Shown piece after piece: positions 32,532-43,499 of a DNA stretch of 64,000 nucleotides. The position numbers were made by a program, and so were the translations under genes. The first letter of the stretch is position 1, and every line of letters starts with the position of its first letter. Under the pieces are notes generated by a model. The model had not been told where the DNA came from. It was given only the letters and a program-made list of their open reading frames with translations, and did not search any database. Source of the stretch: Siphonodentalium dalli (taxonomy: Eukaryota; Mollusca; Scaphopoda; Gadilida; Siphonodentaliidae); contig CP136064.1 of assembly GCA_032622095.1 (NCBI GenBank), forward strand, positions 49,668,073-49,732,072. The letters are read 5' to 3'.

Positions 32532-32875
32532 TGCCAGGCTCCCCAAAAATGGAAAGTGGTACCAATTTTGTGGGTAAATTCTACCAAAAGTTTTCTGAAA
32601 GCTCATAGTCTGAAGTTTATATCAGTTCTGGGGCACACTGGGGCAGTGTAGCTTAGTGTGAAAAATGTGTGTTTCCATGGCAACGGAGTGTGTTTTTGGC
32701 CGGTATAAAACATATGCCTGTATATCTTGGCATTGATATGGGGTGCTATCCTTGGTGGGTTTTCATTTGACACTGGAGATTTCACCACTATATGTCAAGG
32801 TCATATACAAAGGTCAAGGTCATTGCTCAAAATATTAGCTTTTTTCATATCGGGTCATACATTTTCTTCCCACTG
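32532..32875. repeat. 344-bp dispersed repeat with X-box and TCAAGGTCA motifs, copy 1
   Basis: It is near-identical to 61590-61932. It begins GCCAGGCTCCCCAAAAATGG and stops at 'CATTTTCTTCCCACTG'. It holds GTTTCCATGGCAAC (32671-32684), a strong match to the RFX X-box. It also holds two TCAAGGTCA words (32795-32803 and 32814-32822), the extended half-site used by ERR/NR5A-type nuclear receptors. No TIR or target duplication was found. A 61-codon minus frame is preserved in both copies only because the DNA is. Confidence 0.8.
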
Positions 32876-34189
32876 AGTTTATATATCAGTTTTGAATACA
32901 TTATCTTTACTCGGAAAAATCTAGAGCATATAGGCTAGACGGAGAACTGGTTGCAACTGGCAAGCCAGTCATGAGATAAAGACCTCTAAACATTGTGGCC
33001 ATTTTCCCAAATGGGTCAAAATAAGTTATTTCCAAGATATATCGTGCTTTTGTGTATATTATAGAGTTATTTATTTATCTGGGGTCCTTTAGAGGTTGAA
33101 TTGTGAATTTATTGACTAAAGCACGAAACTTATACAAATATATACTTAGTTATAGGGAAAACTTATGGAGGGCGTGCCCAGGTGGGTGGTGTATAATGTG
33201 GTTATAAACCCAGGTTTCCATGACAACGACACCATATATTTGAAGAAAAATTAAAAACTGCCGCTTTTGAGAATCAACGAACCTTGTGTATTTTTTGTTG
33301 TTGTATGGCACATTTTAGTCACATTTTAATCTGCTTTTAAGTACTGCCTTGTTGTGGTAATTGTGACAGTACATAAGCGACGATGAATTACCATCAAGAC
33401 CATGCAAAATAACTGTAATTTTTGTGACTTTAGTAACTAAATCATGAAACTTCATATGTGTTGCGTAGTTATAATGGACACGTTTTGGGGGGATGCACAG
33501 TGAGAAGTCTGACAAACCGTCGAGATAAAATCTGGTTTCCATGGCAACGGCATCAAATATTATTATTGAAAATCCGACTGCTGGAAACCTGAGCCTAATT
33601 TTGTTTGAAGAAATGATGTGAACTCATATTGCCATTAAGGATCCATCAATGTATGGACTGGGCCATATGCCTTATAGGATCAATGTCAATTGCTACAGTC
33701 AATGTCATTTGAAAAAGGTAATATTTGGCATATTTTTTTATAACTTGGCTCATATTCCACTACCTCTAGTAGGTTAGTCATAAAAGCAATCCCCATCATC
33801 ATGCATAACTTTGTGGTAATACATGACTCATGATACATTACCCTTGAGATACAATCAGAACAAAATAAACACGATTTGTGACATTAACTACAGCACGATA
33901 CTGAACTTATCTATTTCTTGGTTATAGTTGAAACTTTCTAGAGGGGGGGGGGGCGTGCCTAGATGAGGAGTCATATATCCAAATAAAATATAGTTCCCAT
34001 GTCAATGACATTAACTATGTGGGGAACAGTGGAAAAAGCAAAAGCTTACGGTTGACAATCTGACGAGCCTTGTGTTAAAACATATACAAAAGTCACGATC
34101 AAACCCGAGTTAAGGGGTTTCCACACCTGAGCTATCTTAGGAAGTGGAAAATCCACACGGACCTATACATAGATAACTAGTTAATTGTT
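32876..34189. repeat. diverged relatives of the X-box repeat
   Basis: Phrases like 'GGCGTGCCCAGGTGGGTGGT' followed by 'GTTTCCATGACAACGACACC' recur: GTTTCCATGACAAC at 33214, GTTTCCATGGCAAC at 33535, GTTCCCATGTCAATG at 33993. Each is followed by 'ATATT.GAA.AAA' and, in two cases, 'GA(A/C)GAGCCTTGTGT'-type text. Spacing is irregular (about 320-460 bp). A run of 12 or more G lies near 33942. It looks like an old, degraded tandem. Confidence 0.5.
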
Positions 34190-34375
34190 AAAGGTACTCA
34201 ATCCGATCAGAGGGTCCCATCTCAACAGATTCCAACAACAACAATCCGATCAGAGGGTCCTATATTACTATTTCTTTGGCTTTGGGGGTAAAAAATATTT
34301 GATTCGAGTCGAGGAACCCATCAAACAAAGCTCAGAGTTATTAGATATTGATTTTTGAAATTTGTTATTTTCTCG
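34190..34375. mobile_element. left arm of TTAAAGG-family element
   Basis: TTAAAGGTACTCAATCCGAT is followed by 'CAACAGATTCCAACAACAAC', then a second 'ATCCGATCAGAGGGTCCTAT' and the opposite-end sequence 'TACTATTTCTTTGGCTTTGG', 'TTCGAGTCGAGGAACCC'. The two different ends of the family are fused here, pointing to an internal deletion or rearrangement. It is inverted relative to 37906-38044. Confidence 0.65.
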
Positions 34376-34399
34376 AGATGAGTACTAATAATTGCCCTT

Positions 34400-37300
34400 A
34401 ACTTTGTTATCTGCTCGAGATGTGTACACCAAAACACACAAACAGACAAGGATGGATACCGTTACCTTCTTCGTAGGTACCTCCTCTTGCAGGAGAACCG
34501 CCTTCGAGGAGGCGTTAGTAGTCCTATTACATTGATATATACATGTGGTCGTCTCGGTTGAACAGTGGGATTTTTCGTGAGTTCGTAGATATTGATGGCT
34601 GAATTATACTGAGGAGTTATTACATAGTGTTATTTACATAGTGTTTAGACAGTCCCGCTTAGCTAAGGTGCATTGTCTTCTTTTTTGCTGTTAGGATGAG
34701 TAGACGTTGTCTGTGAAGTTTGTAGCATAAGCCCCTGGTTATGGTCTCCACACGTTTGGTAGTAGTTGTGTTGAGTTTGAATTTTGTACAGTCTAGCACT
34801 GCTTGCAGTCTGGACTGGTCGGATTCATGCATCTGAATATTAAGTGTTAGATACTCTTCTAGTATAGCTTGGTCAATCGCCTCCATATATGGTTTTCTGG
34901 CATCTGATAGTATTGGACAGGTTATGAGAAAATGAATCATGTCTTCTGTAGTTTTATTACATAGCTGGCACGTTGGATTTTCGATGGAGTTGCTGAATCT
35001 TGCTTTCTGTCTTTGGAGGATGTATGTGCCTGTTGCCATTTTCATCTTAGTCGTGGCCATGGTGGTTGCAAAGGGCTCAGAGCCGCAGTTATCCCAAATT
35101 GGGTGGGTTTTACCTTGGGTGGCATCTTGAAGATTTATGTACTTCAGAGAGGACTTGTTAATGGCGGTGTCAACAAGGTGTTTCCATAGTAGTTTTGAAG
35201 GTGGGTTTACGAGGAGGTCATGTGTTGATGGTAGATCATAAAAATCCGCTAGTCTGGATGCCTTAATAAACCAGCTGTAAGAGTTCTCCTTCTTCATGGC
35301 AAGTTGTCTACAGGCAATTTTCCATTCGAGAGCTCTGATGTTCCGCAGCACTCCACCCATAGTCTTGAGTGTTCGCTTATATGTATTTCGGCTTCGAGGG
35401 GCAGAAGTCCAAGTGTTAGTAATACAGCACATGTAGCTGTCCGCTGTGGAAGATGCTGTATACGTTTCAACATTTTTAGATAAAAAGTAGATAAGTTATC
35501 CAGATCTTTCTTTGTGATGTTAATTACATCCAGTCCATAGAGCAGTCTTGGGAGTATGTAGCATTTCAAGAGATGCGTAGAATATTTTGGATTAAGTCCG
35601 TTGAGTCCGTGGAATCCCGCTCCAAGTAAGGCATACGATGTTTTCCTTGCAGATGAGATTCTTTCATTTGCCACTTCATGGGTCCCAGACCTAGAGGTGT
35701 TATCACGTGTTATGCCTAAGTGTGTAGCACTGCTGACTGATTGTAGTGGCTTGTTGTTAAGGGTCCAAGTGTGAGAAATATTTGAGCCGATACTAAGAAT
35801 GCAGGATTTTTGTTCACTAATGAGATATCTGTATCTATTAGCGTAGGCACTTAGGACTTCTAGCATAGTCTGCATTTCGTGGGGGTCTGACGTGATGATG
35901 GTTACGTCATCAAATACCTCCGAGTGAGGACCCCAGTTGGTAATCTGCCATTGTTGCCAGCAGACCGTTGACGAACACCTTGTAGGCAGCAGGAGACCAT
36001 ATACCACCCTGTCGGACGCCTTGTTTTTCTGCAAAACGGCGGGATTCCACCAGACCCCATCTGACAGTGGATGATGTTTCAGTGTACCAGTTACGGAACA
36101 GCAGCCAGTTATCGCATGTGACCCCTATCTTTGCCAGTTCCCGAAAGAGTCCAGAATGCCATACTACGTCGAAGGCTTTCTTAGCATCCATAAAAGCAAT
36201 GTAGATCGGTTTCTTCGTTTCTCTGGCTTCGTTTATTAGTTCAGTTACCAGGAGTGCAGCAGTAGTTGGGGACTCTTTTTCAGTGAAGCATTTTTGAAGA
36301 GGACGTTGGTATGCTTGTATTTTGTCCTTGTTTCTGTTGAGGTGAATTTTTTCCACAATTTTCCCAATGGTGCTTGTTATTGTTATCTTCCTGTACGAGT
36401 TGGGGTCGTTCTGTGGTTTGCATCCCTTCTTGAAGATAGGGCACACGAGCCCAGTTTTCAGCGACTCGGGAACTGAGGCATTACGAAAAATAGGGTGGTG
36501 AGGCACGATGCCAGGTGTTGGCCGCCAAATTTTAAATGCTCCATTGCTACTCCATATTCGTCAGCTGCTTTTCCAGTTTTGAATGACGCAATGCAGTTTG
36601 TTATCTCTTCTAATGTGGTGGGATCGACTCTGGTCCTATCTTTTTGAAATATTGATGCTAAGTGCTCGACGTCATGTTCCACCAGTTGTTCAAACCAATC
36701 TTCAAAGGTCTCCATCGACAGGGGAGTGGCAAGTTTTTCAAAGTAGTCAGCAAGGCCGTTGCTTATATCCTGATCTGTTTTCAGGGTCCTGCCATCGATT
36801 TCCATGATGGGTGTTCGGGACGATCTGGGGTCTCTTCAAGTTTGCTTCTTTACCAGTTTGTGATAGGCTTTGATGTCCGTCTCATTTAGCTCCATAATTT
36901 CTCGGAGATTGCCTGTTCGGAGTTCAGCATGATGCTGGCGCTGTAATTGTCTGAGATGCTTCTTCTGATTTTTAAGTGCCATTTTGTGTCTATTGGATGG
37001 GTCAGTGGGTTTGCCGACTTGCTTCCATTCCCAGTAGGCTTTCTTTATAGTAACGTTACGACTGCTGTCAGGTCCGGAGACCATGGAGATTTACTCTTTT
37101 TCTTCCTGCGTAGTTGATTGGTTTGGTTTTGAATAGCATTAGAGATGGCAGTTGTGATTCCCTGTACTATTTTCTCTGGTTCATTTGTGTGAGTTGTACG
37201 TGTATGTAGATTCATGCGAGATAATTCAGAGTTAACATCTTCCTCATAACGGGATATGTCAATCTTTTTCCAGTTGGTCTTTCTGTTATGGCTGATGTTC

Positions 37301-37905
37301 TCTTTTATTTGGAGTCGGGAGTCGGCACATGGTAACTTTGATAGTTACGGTTATGGGGTCGTGTGTTGAGAGGTTAAGCGCCTCTCGGGATTTTGTGTTG
37401 TGTGCAGTGATTAGTGGATTTGATTCTAGGAAGTAGTCGATCTGCGACGAGCTTCTTCCATTGTGGTGGTGGAAAGTGATAGTTTTTGGACATGATGGTG
37501 GAAGTTTTAGCTTCGCATCCTCGCGGAATTTGTCAAACCTTGCGTCTCTGGCAGTTTTGGTGCATCTATGTAGTGATGCGTTCACATCTCCGGCAACTAT
37601 CACTGTGGATGAGCTTCTATATTTTTTCACGATTTCCCGCACGTCGCCAATGGCATCATTGTAATCTTGTTCTGTTCCACTACCTCTTGCTGGTAGATAA
37701 GTTCCAACTAGGACTATTGTGTTTGTACCATTTATCATAATTGCCGAGACTCGGGTCCCACCATCCGGTAAGGTGTCGATGTATTGCGAGATCTCTCGTT
37801 TATAACAGATGGCTATCCCTCCTTATCCCCTGCTTCGATGGTTTGGCAGAACAATGTCGTCATCATCAGAGCATTTTAACGCAATTTTGACTGTGTTCTG
37901 GGACA
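34400..37905 (-). pseudogene. LINE (non-LTR retrotransposon) with endonuclease, RT and zinc knuckle, broken
   Basis: Read on the minus strand from 37905. The first part has endonuclease features: VAGDVNASLHR near 37600, a QIDYF box, and STHDPITV near 37350. After a hydrophilic linker comes reverse transcriptase: FMDAKKAFDVVW near 36190, GVRQGGIWSP near 36020, and FDDVTII near 35910, where the usual Ala of FADD is missing. The C-terminal region has CQLCNKTTEDMIHFLITC near 34950. It is dead: there are in-frame stops in the endonuclease region (about 37828) and at 36836-36838, and the frame shifts near 37300, 37060, 36490, 35940 and 35400. The 5' end is truncated inside the endonuclease. No poly(A) was found at the 3' end, so 34400 is approximate. 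The clade is not assigned; the overall order fits Jockey/CR1-like LINEs. Confidence 0.85.
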
Positions 37906-38044
37906 GAAAGAATAGAAATATATCGATATCTGATCACCATGAGCGTTGATTGGTTGGTTCCTCGACTCGAATCAATTATTTTTTACCCCCAAAGCCAAAG
38001 AAATAGTAATATAGGACCCTCTGATCGGATTGAGTACCTTTATA
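37906..38044. mobile_element. right arm of TTAAAGG-family element
   Basis: 'ATCGATATCTGATCACCATG', 'TTGGTTCCTCGACTCGAATC', 'CCCCAAAGCCAAAGAAATAG' and 'CTGATCGGATTGAGTACCTT' are the inverted counterpart of the left arm at 34241-34375. The LINE lies between the two arms. Confidence 0.75.
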
Positions 38045-38560
38045 TTGCTAATATCAGCAATTGATCAAGTAATATATAGTTCCAATTACAGCCTGGTAAA
38101 TCTCCTCTCCTTGTTTATCTAATTTCAAAATATGTCAACTCTAGTTGAATTGGAGCTTAACAACTGATATATCACGGACGTGTCTACAAAATGTCAGCAG
38201 TGACTCGAAAGTAAAGATTGAGTTTGTTGTCCTGAGATAACGCTATCAGCTAAAAAGATATTACAGCCAAATATTCAAACACATGTTCGGTTCATGTAAT
38301 AGGGTACCTTGCAAGGGAATTTGGACTAAATGTGATAAGTTCCCAGTGGTATGAGCAATATATGTAGGTTTTTATGCTGTTTCGGACCAAAATTAGTTAA
38401 ATTTGGGGGGCGGGTGTAAAAAAAATAGGGAGAACAAATATATTTTTTGCAGGTTTGGGGGGTGGTGGGTCCCCGAAAATGACAGATGCAAAAAAACGGC
38501 ATACCTTCCTGAAACTATTTTACTACGCCCCCCCCCCTGTGTGTAGCCCATTATACCCGC
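38045..38560. other. mostly unassigned
   Basis: A C run lies at about 38527-38535 and GGGG-rich text lies near 38405 and 38457. No element ends were recognised. Confidence 0.4.
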
Positions 38561-39955
38561 AGTCAAAATTGGCCGCGAGTAGACACCCTTGGGGCAATTC
38601 ACCGTAATAAGAGTACCATTGGTCGCAAGTAGAGTCTTGCGTAAAAACAGACCCTGAAATATTGCCAAATTCCAGATTCTGGGGGATTCATCTTATTTGT
38701 GGCCACTTATGGCACCTAGGGGCAAATTACTGTAAAAACAAAAGTATTTGGTTAGCACATTGTACATGCCACAAATTGGGTGTAAGTAGAGTCTGGCATC
38801 GCAACTGACCCTAAACTTTGGGAAGAATTCGCCCATAGTCACCCTTGGGGCAAGTCAAAAACAAAAAATAATCCTCGGTAGCCTATTAGCTCCGGTCACA
38901 AGTATAAGTGAAGTCTGGCGTCAAAACGGACTCAAAAATGTTGCTAAATATCCGATTGTTGGAGATATATCATATTTGTGGTCCCTTTTGGTGTGAGTTC
39001 GTCCATAGCCAATCACTGTCAAAAAAGTACCGAAGTAACCCATAATAACCGGCCACAAATTGGGCGTAAGTAGAGCCTAGCGTTAAACAATAAAACTGAC
39101 CCTAAACTGTTGCTAAATCCCTGATCGTGGGAGACCTATGCAAGTGGGGGCCTCTTTTGGGGTGAATTCATACATAACAAATTTAGGGGCGAATCACTAT
39201 CGGAAAGGTACCCAGGTAGCCCATTTTCCCGGCCACAAATTGGGCGTAAGTAGAGTCTGGAATCCAAACGAACCCTAAAATGTTCGTGAATTCCTGATTG
39301 TGAGAGATATGTGTTATTGGTGGCCCCCTTCGACCAGAACCACCATCGGGCCAAATCACTGTCAAAAACGTATCCGGCTAGCAAATTATATCCGGCCACA
39401 TATTGAGCGTACGTAGAGTCGTAAAATGTTGCTTTACTCCCGATTGTAATAGACCAATATATGCTATTAGTGGCCCATTTGAGTGTGAATTCGTCCATAG
39501 CAACCTCAGGGTACAATTGCTGTCAAAAAAAGTATCAGATAGGCCATTATACCCGGCCAAAAATTGGGCGTAAGTAGTCTGAATTTCTAAAGGACACTAG
39601 TATAGCATGTTGCCGAATTCATGATTGTGTGAGATCTATGCTATTGCAAATTTAGATAGATTTTTTTTACCCAAAATCTCACTCTTATCGGTATCCCGGT
39701 GGGATTGCAGGATTCTGGTGATGTGATAATGTGATAATGGCCTCCCAGGTACTATTTGACAGTGAGTTCACCCTATGGTGGCTATCGACGAATTTACACC
39801 AAAATGGGCCACGTTTAGCAACAAACGCTGAAATTTAGCAAAATTTTAGGGTTAATTTTGACGCCAGACACACTTATACACCCAATTTGTGGTCGGTTAT
39901 AAACGGGTTACCTCGATATTTTTTGGACAGTGATTACCCCCCTTAAAGGGTGGCT
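38561..39955. repeat. degenerate tandem repeat, period about 160-185 bp, with an inverted tail
   Basis: Units share 'CGGCCACAAATTGGGCGTAA' then GTAGAGTCTGG (near 38768, 39050, 39231, 39394 and 39552, with worn versions near 38575 and 38893), 'ACCCTAAA.TGTTGCTAA' and 'GATTGT..GAGA.ATATG'. From about 39820 to 39955 the motif appears reversed (GCCAGACACACTTATACACC, CAATTTGTGGTCGG). Small minus frames (39136-39560) are by-products. Confidence 0.75.
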
Positions 39956-39965
39956 ATTGACTAAT

Positions 39966-40205
39966 TCACAATTGTCGGATTGTACGCTGTTCATATTTTG
40001 CGTCAAGTTGTGACCCTTAAACAAGGTCGCTCGTTTCGCACCATCCATATTCCATATGCACGCGATGAAAAGGGTACCTGATTATTAGCAGTGAAAAATA
40101 TTGTCAGTATGCCAGTCCCATTGTGTTTATACCTCCCCTGTCCCCGGTGAGCAGTATATGGTTACTGAGTGTTGATGCTCATCAGGGTAATGATTGTCCC
40201 GCGCA
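39966..40205 (+). mobile_element. SINE fragment (same family as 26827-27275)
   Basis: It starts inside the body at 'CAATTGTCGGATTGTACGCT', runs through 'AAGTTGTGACCCTTAAACAA' and 'GGTGAGCAGTATATGGTTAC' to 'TCATCAGGGTAATGATTGTC'. Both the tRNA-like head and the GCGCTTTG tail are lost. Confidence 0.75.
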
Positions 40206-40323
40206 TTGAAACGGGGTACCTGTAGAATCCATGTACCAACTGGATAGATTTTTATTCTGGACAATCTTGTGTTAATATGTGCGTATTTTAACATTCCTCA
40301 TTACATTCCTTCATTTTTTTTAT

Positions 40324-40395
40324 TAGCCCGGGGGCATTGCGGACCACTCTTATCGGCGGGTCATGCATCCGCAGCAATGGAGATGGTCAAAGTAC
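40324..40395 (-). mobile_element. short fragment of the U2-like retroposon
   Basis: 'GCATTGCGGACCACTCTTAT' and 'GGAGATGGTCAAAGT' match the 3' part of the next two copies with the middle deleted. Confidence 0.6.
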
Positions 40396-40416
40396 ATTTC
40401 TTCATACGACATATTG

Positions 40417-40719
40417 TTTTTTTTTTGTTTTTTTTTTTTGGCCCGGGGCTATTGCGGACCACTCTTATCGGCTGGAGCACCCCGAAAGAGGTGACACACC
40501 CTTACGAGATGGTCAAATTGCCTGTCGGGGTCAGTCCCCGCTAGAAGCGGAAGTCCGTCAGTCAGTCAGGACCACTCGTCCTCCTCAGGCTGCGAACCCA
40601 TACCGTGGCAGTCCCGTCCGATGCGGTGACCATCGTCGGGGACGTATCTCACAGCACGGGCTCGAGCCAAAAGACCGAGAAGCGATCGAATGATCACCCA
40701 TTTCGCATCAGCGAAATAG
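40417..40719 (-). mobile_element. poly(A)-tailed retroposon with U2 snRNA-like segment, copy 1
   Basis: On the minus strand it starts CTATTTCGCTGATGCGAAAT (a small hairpin) and ends in an A-rich tail (the T run at 40417-40439). Positions 40665-40686 read, on the minus strand, ATCGCTTCTCGGTCTTTTGG then CT, which agrees with the conserved 5' end of U2 snRNA at 21 of 22 bases by my recollection. It is followed later by GATACGTCC, also a U2 word. A GGTTCGCAGCC sequence further on fits a pol III B box. No target duplication was found for this copy. Confidence 0.7.
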
Positions 40720-40721
40720 CA

Positions 40722-40766
40722 TCAGAATGAGGTTCCCAGAGGGTGAATTTGGTGATGATAGCCCGC
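40722..40766. mobile_element. fragment of hAT-like foldback family
   Basis: 'CAGAATGAGGTTCCCAGAGG' and 'TGATGATAGCCCGC' match the left inner box of the 56039 element. It is wedged between the two retroposon copies. Confidence 0.6.
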
Positions 40767-40785
40767 TATATGATCCATATATTGT

Positions 40786-41084
40786 TTTTTTGTTTTTGGC
40801 CCGGGGCCCGGGGCTATTGCGGACCACTCTTATCGGCTGGAGCACACCGAAAGAGGTGACACACCCTTACGAGATGGTCAAATTGCCTGTCGGTGTCAGT
40901 CCCCGCTAGAAGCGGAAGTCCGTCAGTCAGTCAGGACCACTCGTCCTCCTCAGGCTGCGAACCCATACCGTGGCAGTCCCGTCCGATGTGGTGACCATCG
41001 TCGGGGACGTATCTCACAGCACGGGCTCGAACCAAAAGATAGAGAAGCGATCGAATGATCACCCATTTCGCATCAGCGAAATAG
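40786..41084 (-). mobile_element. poly(A)-tailed retroposon with U2 snRNA-like segment, copy 2, with TSD
   Basis: A perfect 19-bp duplication TATATGATCCATATATTGT brackets the copy (40767-40785 and 41085-41103). The T run just inside the left duplication is the poly(A) tail of a minus-strand transcript. The duplication and tail together show LINE-mediated retroposition. The unit is about 300 bp and nearly identical to copy 1 (365-bp offset). The U2-like segment (41030-41051) is slightly more diverged. Confidence 0.85.
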
Positions 41085-41238
41085 TATATGATCCATATAT
41101 TGTGACTGACATTTCGCAACAACAGTGAAATTGTGTATAATTCAGTAACGATGCTTCCCCTTGCCTATATGGCGAAGTAATGAACAAGTTGTGGGGGTTT
41201 TAATACTAATTATTAGATTGTCATGACATTTAAATATT

Positions 41239-42507
41239 TTTATTTATTTATTGGAATAAACAGACATCAATGAATGAATGTAATACAGACAAGGGTACAT
41301 GTTATTATATATAAAGTTACATTCTTCCAATTCTCTCACATCTCGCTCACTTCATTTACACGCCTTTCGTACATCATATGCACTCCCAGTGACTTACATG
41401 TGAATAGGGATCAATCGAATAATGTGTTCATTTTTATATAGATTTTAAATCTTTCGAACTTTGTTCATGTGTACGGCGCATCGGTACGACATCTAACTAT
41501 AGACGGCATTGTGGTCTTGGGCGGTAATAGTATTTCTTGGGTATAGTAGTTGAGTGAGTTTTTGAACTGGTGAAGAGATAATTTTCAGGACACTCAAGTT
41601 TATTTGTGTTGACTCGTGCGTATATGTATAGCTTTTTCTAAAAGGAACCAGTTTTTCGAAAATTCTTCTTGTTTCGATTGGCATCGTGCGGTATACTTCT
41701 CACATTGATATCTATAATTCAATTCATTGAGGAAAACATTTAGCGATAAGTTAGTTGGCTTGAATTTGGTCCTATAAATGTATTGTTTAATTAGAAGCCA
41801 TAGCATGTTCGTTATAAAGTTCGGATTCGTTGGTGATGAGCCGAGAATCATTGTCATCTGTTGGGGACATAGATCAATGCTGTTAATTTTACCCCAATCG
41901 CTGAGTTCCTTAATGAATTTCTGAACGTGAACACAGTTCCAAAATATGTGGGAGATGTCTTCTGTCTCGCTTTTACATCTATCGCATTTATCATCTTGTC
42001 GTAAATTGGACATTTTAAACTTGTTAGTTGATAATATTCGTGAGTTTATTCGGAATTGTAGCCATTGCAGTTTTGTGTCAGGCGTCGTGAGAAAGGGTAG
42101 TTTATCTACTTTACACCATTGAATTGTGTTGTCAGGATATAACGCATGCCATTTTCTGTGTGCTACTGTAGAAGTTGGAGTATCCATTAAGATGTTATAA
42201 AAGTCCTGTCCTCCTCGACAGTTTTTAAGCAGTTTAATGAAATTATTTGGTAAAAGGGGGCTGCAAATTCGAGTTATAGGCTGGTCAAGTTTTTTTGTGA
42301 GTAATTTTATTTGATGTTGAATGTTATTAAGAGTGATGAAGTTTGTGCGTATGTTATAAATCATTAGTAAATCGTCTCGTGTAAGAAAGCGACCATTGTT
42401 GTCCAGCATATCATTTAAAAATATGATCCCTTTTTCCCGCCAGGAGGTGAAATTTATTACTTTTCCATATTGCTTTATGTTTGGGTTATTCCATAGTGTA
42501 CATAGTG
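41239..42507 (-). pseudogene. 5'-truncated LINE, copy A (Tx1/L1-like C-terminus)
   Basis: The frame runs from about 42507 to a stop at 41600. It starts mid-protein with LWNNPNIKQYGK...SWREKGIIFLNDML, typical of the region after the reverse transcriptase in Tx1/L1-type elements. It then carries CDRCKSETEDISHIFWNC (C-x2-C-x8-H-x4-C) and ends with a basic/aromatic tail. About 360 bp of 3' untranslated sequence follows down to a T/A-rich end. GACATTTAAATATT is duplicated at 41225-41238 and 42508-42521, a 14-bp target duplication, so truncation happened at insertion. The remaining frame is open for about 300 codons, suggesting a young copy. Confidence 0.9.
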
Positions 42508-42521
42508 GACATTTAAATATT

Positions 42522-43001
42522 GGGGCATGACATGTGCATGGTAACTACACCTGCACATTTCATACACCATTTGCTTAATTCTGGTGTGCTTCGTATTCTT
42601 GAATACAACAAAATGGTGAATTGGTCTGCACTTTAACACATATTTGGGTATATTTTTCGAATAGCCGACAACGTCATTGCACATGCATTAAGTCAGAACA
42701 CTTTACAATACATGTCGGTTGATTAAAGCGAAATCGTTATAACAATAGGACAGTCAGGACCGTTATCATAATTATTCACTTGTGACATATCCAGATGATA
42801 ATGACAGAGTTTTATATGGTCAGATCTGATACAACAGAATAGACACGAACTTATGTATATACCAAACTAGAAGCTAATACAACACCGTATATAGTTCCGT
42901 TCCGAAATTATGATACCAAACTTAGCGACTAAGGGGCGGCAAGGTTGGAGAATTGGACGGGATATGCTGACTCCCATTCATTCAATTTTAAAATATAATG
43001 A
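42522..43001. other. no recognisable feature
   Basis: No repeat ends, RNA gene or domain was recognised. Confidence 0.45.
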
Positions 43002-43262
43002 AAATGGTCCGTACCTCATTGTTCAGCTCCACAGGTACCGTCCGGTGGTGATGGGTCGGGATATAAGTGTTTCTACGGGGTATTTGGGGCGGGCCACCCA
43101 CCATGCTGTCAAATTGGCCGAAATCCACCTTCGTTGTCGAAAAGGGTCCATACGCCATTTTCAGCCACTCGGTGTGGTATCTCCGCGGGCGATGGGAGGG
43201 GGTAGGGGTGTTTCTATGGATTATTTTGAGCGGCCAACCACCCATGCCGTCAAATTAACCGA
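43002..43262. repeat. two tandem units of about 140 bp
   Basis: Unit 1 ('GGTCCGTACCTCATTGTTCA', 'GTGTTTCTACGGGGTATTTG', 'CCACCATGCTGTCAAATTGG') is repeated in diverged form from 43143 ('GGTCCATACGCCATTTTCAG', 'GTGTTTCTATGGATTATTTT', 'CCACCCATGCCGTCAAATTA'). The downstream 43262-43500 has runs such as AATTTTTTTTCCGCCC repeated twice and may be a third, worn unit. The overlapping frames here have no domain. Confidence 0.6.
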
Positions 43263-43499
43263 AACTTTTTCAAACAAATTTTCGACCCAATTTTTTTTCC
43301 GCCCAATTTTTTTTACTTGGTATGTTCCCGTGGTCATTTGCCACATTTTCCTAAAAAAATCGGACCGAGCACAGGTTGGACACTTTCGGACCACTTTTAC
43401 GAACTCGACCCAAAAACTTTTCGGCCCAAAATGTTCCGCCCAGCTGGCCACTTGAGAACTTGGGGCCATTTGCCACACTTTCCGATATTTTGCGAATAA

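Noticed and set aside
32603-32788. 61-residue minus-strand protein conserved at 61660-61845
   Set aside because: Both copies are in a near-identical 344-bp repeat, so conservation is of DNA rather than protein.
35294-36506. Functional reverse transcriptase gene
   Set aside because: Frameshifts near 36490, 35940 and 35400, upstream in-frame stops and a damaged FADD box show it is a pseudogene.
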